Of a DNA stretch of 8,071 nucleotides, positions 6,424-8,071 are shown piece after piece (position 1 is the first letter of the stretch; each line of letters begins with the position of its first letter). Under the pieces are notes generated by a model, which had not been told where the DNA came from, ran no database searches, and saw only the letters and a list, made by a program, of their open reading frames with translations. The DNA is from Thermoplasmata archaeon. Its GTDB lineage: Archaea > Thermoplasmatota > Thermoplasmata > Thermoplasmatales > Thermoplasmataceae. The stretch is taken from NCBI GenBank assembly GCA_021799315.1, contig JAJZAR010000061.1, positions 1 to 8,071 of the forward strand, in the 5' to 3' direction. Made by a program: the position numbers and the translations under genes.

Positions 6424-7263
6424 TTGATTGAAATAGAGAATATTGTTAAAACCTACAAGGGAGGGAAAAAAGCTGTAAATGGCATTTCTGAGATAGTGGA
6501 CAATGGAGTTTGCACACTAATAGGAAGAAATGGAGCAGGAAAGACAACACTGCTCCGCATGCTGTCTACACAGTTGCTCCCTACATCTGGAACCGCCAGA
6601 ATAGATGGACTTGACATTGTAAAGGATGCTACGAAGTTACGGAAAATCCTTGTAAGTATTCCACAGGAGGCATCTCCTCTTGGGATCTTAACACCTTACG
6701 AGCAGGTCAATATGTATCTTCTTGGAAGGAAATTCAGCATCCCGGACGCACGAAGAGCAGCGGAAAGTGCTCTTGAAACCGTGGGTTTGTGGGATGTGAG
6801 AAATAAACCATCGGATACATTGAGCGGAGGAATGAAACGAAAGATGTTTGTGTCCTTGGCACTGGCTTCCAATGCCGACATGGTTTTTCTTGATGAACCA
6901 ACCACTGGACTGGACCCTCTCTCAAGACTTGAGGTATGGTCGGCCATTAAAAAGCTCACTGGAAATGTGCTTCTTACCACTCATTATATGGAGGAGGCTG
7001 AATCATTATCCAAGAAAGTTTATCTTCAGGATCAGGGGCAGATAATTGATAGAGGAACCGTTAAGAAACTACTATCCCGATTCGCAGGGAAGGTAAGAGT
7101 GGAATCAACAACGGAACTTTCCAATTCCTTCAAAGTTGGAGGCAATTTTGTGAAATATGATGATATTGAAAGCTCAGAATCTTACATAAGACAGGGACTT
7201 ACGGTCAAGAAAATAACGCTTGATGATCTCTTTATAATGAGAGGTGTTGATCTTGAATCTTAA
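6424..7263 (+). CDS. ABC transporter ATP-binding protein (ABC-2 exporter type)
   Basis: The ATPase that powers the membrane export system encoded here; it acts on the cytoplasmic face of the membrane. All nucleotide-binding elements are intact in the 279 residues: Walker A GRNGAGKTT (34-42, Lys40), Q-loop Gln81 in SIPQEA, signature LSGGMKRK (133-140), Walker B MVFLDEP with catalytic Glu158, D-loop GLDP (162-165) and switch His187 in LTTHYMEEAE. The overall pattern is that of CcmA/DrrA-like export ATPases (COG1131 type), with a C-terminal extension of about 70 residues (211-279) after the core. The start is TTG at 6424, since residues 2-10 already form the first strand (IEIENIVKT); GGAG lies 10 bases upstream inside the end of the previous gene. 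The gene follows its membrane partner by 6 bases and overlaps the permease gene by 11, which supports a single three-gene transcript. Confidence 0.93.
   Translation: MIEIENIVKTYKGGKKAVNGISEIVDNGVCTLIGRNGAGKTTLLRMLSTQLLPTSGTARIDGLDIVKDATKLRKILVSIPQEASPLGILTPYEQVNMYLLGRKFSIPDARRAAESALETVGLWDVRNKPSDTLSGGMKRKMFVSLALASNADMVFLDEPTTGLDPLSRLEVWSAIKKLTGNVLLTTHYMEEAESLSKKVYLQDQGQIIDRGTVKKLLSRFAGKVRVESTTELSNSFKVGGNFVKYDDIESSESYIRQGLTVKKITLDDLFIMRGVDLES
7241..7246 (+). promoter_or_regulatory. Ribosome binding site that decides the permease start
   Basis: GAGGTG lies inside the end of the ATPase gene and matches six bases of the archaeal anti-Shine-Dalgarno complement GGAGGTGAT. It sits 6 bases before the TTG at 7253. 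The other possible starts, GTG at 7244 and TTG at 7247, lie within or directly at the end of this site and so would lack one. Confidence 0.6.
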
Positions 7264-8002
7264 ATTCATTCTGTACTTTTCGTGGTATTATGGTGTAAAA
7301 ATTATAATTAGAGGCCCATCTTACATAATTGCATCTCTCGTAACGCCCCTCACCCTTCTGTTCGTAGTTTACGTCCTCACGCAAGGAGCGCTTGTGGAAT
7401 ATGCCATAATTGGAGGGATGATCACACTTATCGCTTCCGTTGGATTGCAGAGCGCTGGAGACGCTACGTTCATGAGGTTGCAGCTCCGTATTCAGGAAAT
7501 GTATGTTGCAAGCCAGGTTTCGCCAATAGACTATATGCTCAGCATGACCCTAAGTTTTCTGGCATTCTCTATTCCGGGCATTGTGGTGTACAGTTTCCTT
7601 GGCGCATATTACAATTTATATAACCTTGCAACCACATTTTACATGGCTTTCCTCATAATCATTCTCATACTATCCACGTCAGCCATATCATTTATAATTT
7701 CAAGCATGGTGAAGCATGTCAGGAATATATGGGGCATAACTGCAATTCTTTCCATTGTCATGACAGTTATTCCGCCAACATTCTATCCCTATACATATCT
7801 TCAGGGAAAATTTGGGACAAATGGATTGATTTATCTCATGTCCATATCACCAGCTACGCCTGCAGCTGTTTCGGCACAGATGTTTTTTGGACTGACGCCG
7901 ATGAATATTCCACTTTTCACCACTATGGTCATTGCAATGCTTTCGGAAACAGCAGTCTATTTTACAATCGCAAAGTATCTGACACGGTGGAGAGAAGTGT
8001 GA
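7253..8002 (+). CDS. ABC-2 type transporter permease
   Basis: The membrane-spanning subunit that pairs with the ATPase encoded just upstream, probably as a dimer, to export an unknown substrate. From the TTG at 7253 it has 249 residues. Six hydrophobic segments are visible at about 23-43, 50-68, 96-117, 128-150, 158-178 and 218-240. The segment RIQEMYVASQVSPIDYML (79-96) is the cytoplasmic coupling region seen in ABC-2 permeases, and the loop SPATPAAVSAQMFFG (199-213) before the last helix is also typical of the family. The start is set by GAGGTG six bases upstream; GTG at 7244 would add only three residues. The 11-base overlap with the ATPase gene suggests translational coupling. Drug, lipid or peptide export are all possible and the sequence does not choose between them. 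Confidence 0.88.
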   Translation: MNLKFILYFSWYYGVKIIIRGPSYIIASLVTPLTLLFVVYVLTQGALVEYAIIGGMITLIASVGLQSAGDATFMRLQLRIQEMYVASQVSPIDYMLSMTLSFLAFSIPGIVVYSFLGAYYNLYNLATTFYMAFLIIILILSTSAISFIISSMVKHVRNIWGITAILSIVMTVIPPTFYPYTYLQGKFGTNGLIYLMSISPATPAAVSAQMFFGLTPMNIPLFTTMVIAMLSETAVYFTIAKYLTRWREV

Positions 8003-8019
8003 TAGAATAGATTTATTCC

Positions 8020-8071
8020 ATGAACGCATATACAGATGTGCAATTAGAAGTAAAAAAGTACAAATTGAACT
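8020..8071 (+). CDS. Possible start of a further gene, cut by the window edge
   Basis: An ATG 17 bases after the permease stop opens a frame of 17 codons (MNAYTDVQLEVKKYKLN) that is still open at the window edge. The spacing would suit a fourth gene of the ABC operon. There is no ribosome binding site before it, and 17 codons without a stop are weak evidence. The residues do not let me name a family. Confidence 0.25.
   Translation, partial: MNAYTDVQLEVKKYKLN

Noticed and set aside
6696..7045. Three frames overlapping the ATPase gene on both strands
   Set aside because: They cross the signature and Walker B motifs of the ABC ATPase, which is unambiguous in its own frame.
7729..8029. Plus- and minus-strand frames over the end of the permease gene
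   Set aside because: They are rich in Cys, His and Ser as expected of out-of-frame reading of a hydrophobic gene, and the permease frame is continuous to its stop.

Overview
The window looks like chromosomal DNA of a euryarchaeon, most likely of the Thermoplasmata (Thermoplasma/Ferroplasma/Cuniculiplasma-like). A diphthamide synthase Dph2, found only in archaea and eukaryotes, sets the domain. An archaeal-type prepilin peptidase, a DUF998 membrane protein, TATA-like boxes about 25-30 bases before start codons with little or no leader, frequent GTG/TTG starts and GAGGTG-type ribosome binding sites all agree. The order-level placement is an inference from overall protein character, and the genus cannot be fixed from the sequence alone.

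Left part (1-4592, all minus strand): a tightly packed run of five genes, read from right to left. They are a YycJ/WalJ-type metallo-beta-lactamase-fold hydrolase, a beta-hydroxyacid dehydrogenase, an A24 prepilin/prearchaellin peptidase, imidazolonepropionase (hutI) and dph2, which runs off the left edge. Junctions of +2, -11, +5 and +25 bases suggest one transcript, started from a promoter just before the GTG start of the hydrolase. The five functions (nuclease-like hydrolase, redox enzyme, secretion, histidine breakdown, translation-factor modification) have no obvious common pathway.

Middle (4593-5889): a DUF998 six-helix membrane protein on the minus strand with a clear leaderless promoter, then about 575 bases without a convincing gene. 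This gap separates it from the divergent plus-strand operon. It holds several short inverted repeats and a recurring ATGTAAT/ATTACAT word that could be regulatory.

Right part (5890-8002, plus strand): a compact three-gene ABC-2 type export system. It consists of a two-helix membrane protein with a sequon-rich external domain, an ABC ATPase and an ABC-2 permease. The genes are 6 bases apart or overlap by 11 bases and are probably made and used together. The substrate is unknown. A possible further gene starts at 8020 and is cut by the window edge.

No rRNA, tRNA, CRISPR array, intact insertion sequence or recognisable defence system was seen. The least explained parts are the ABC system with its glycosylation-site-rich partner and the long intergenic region that would control it.
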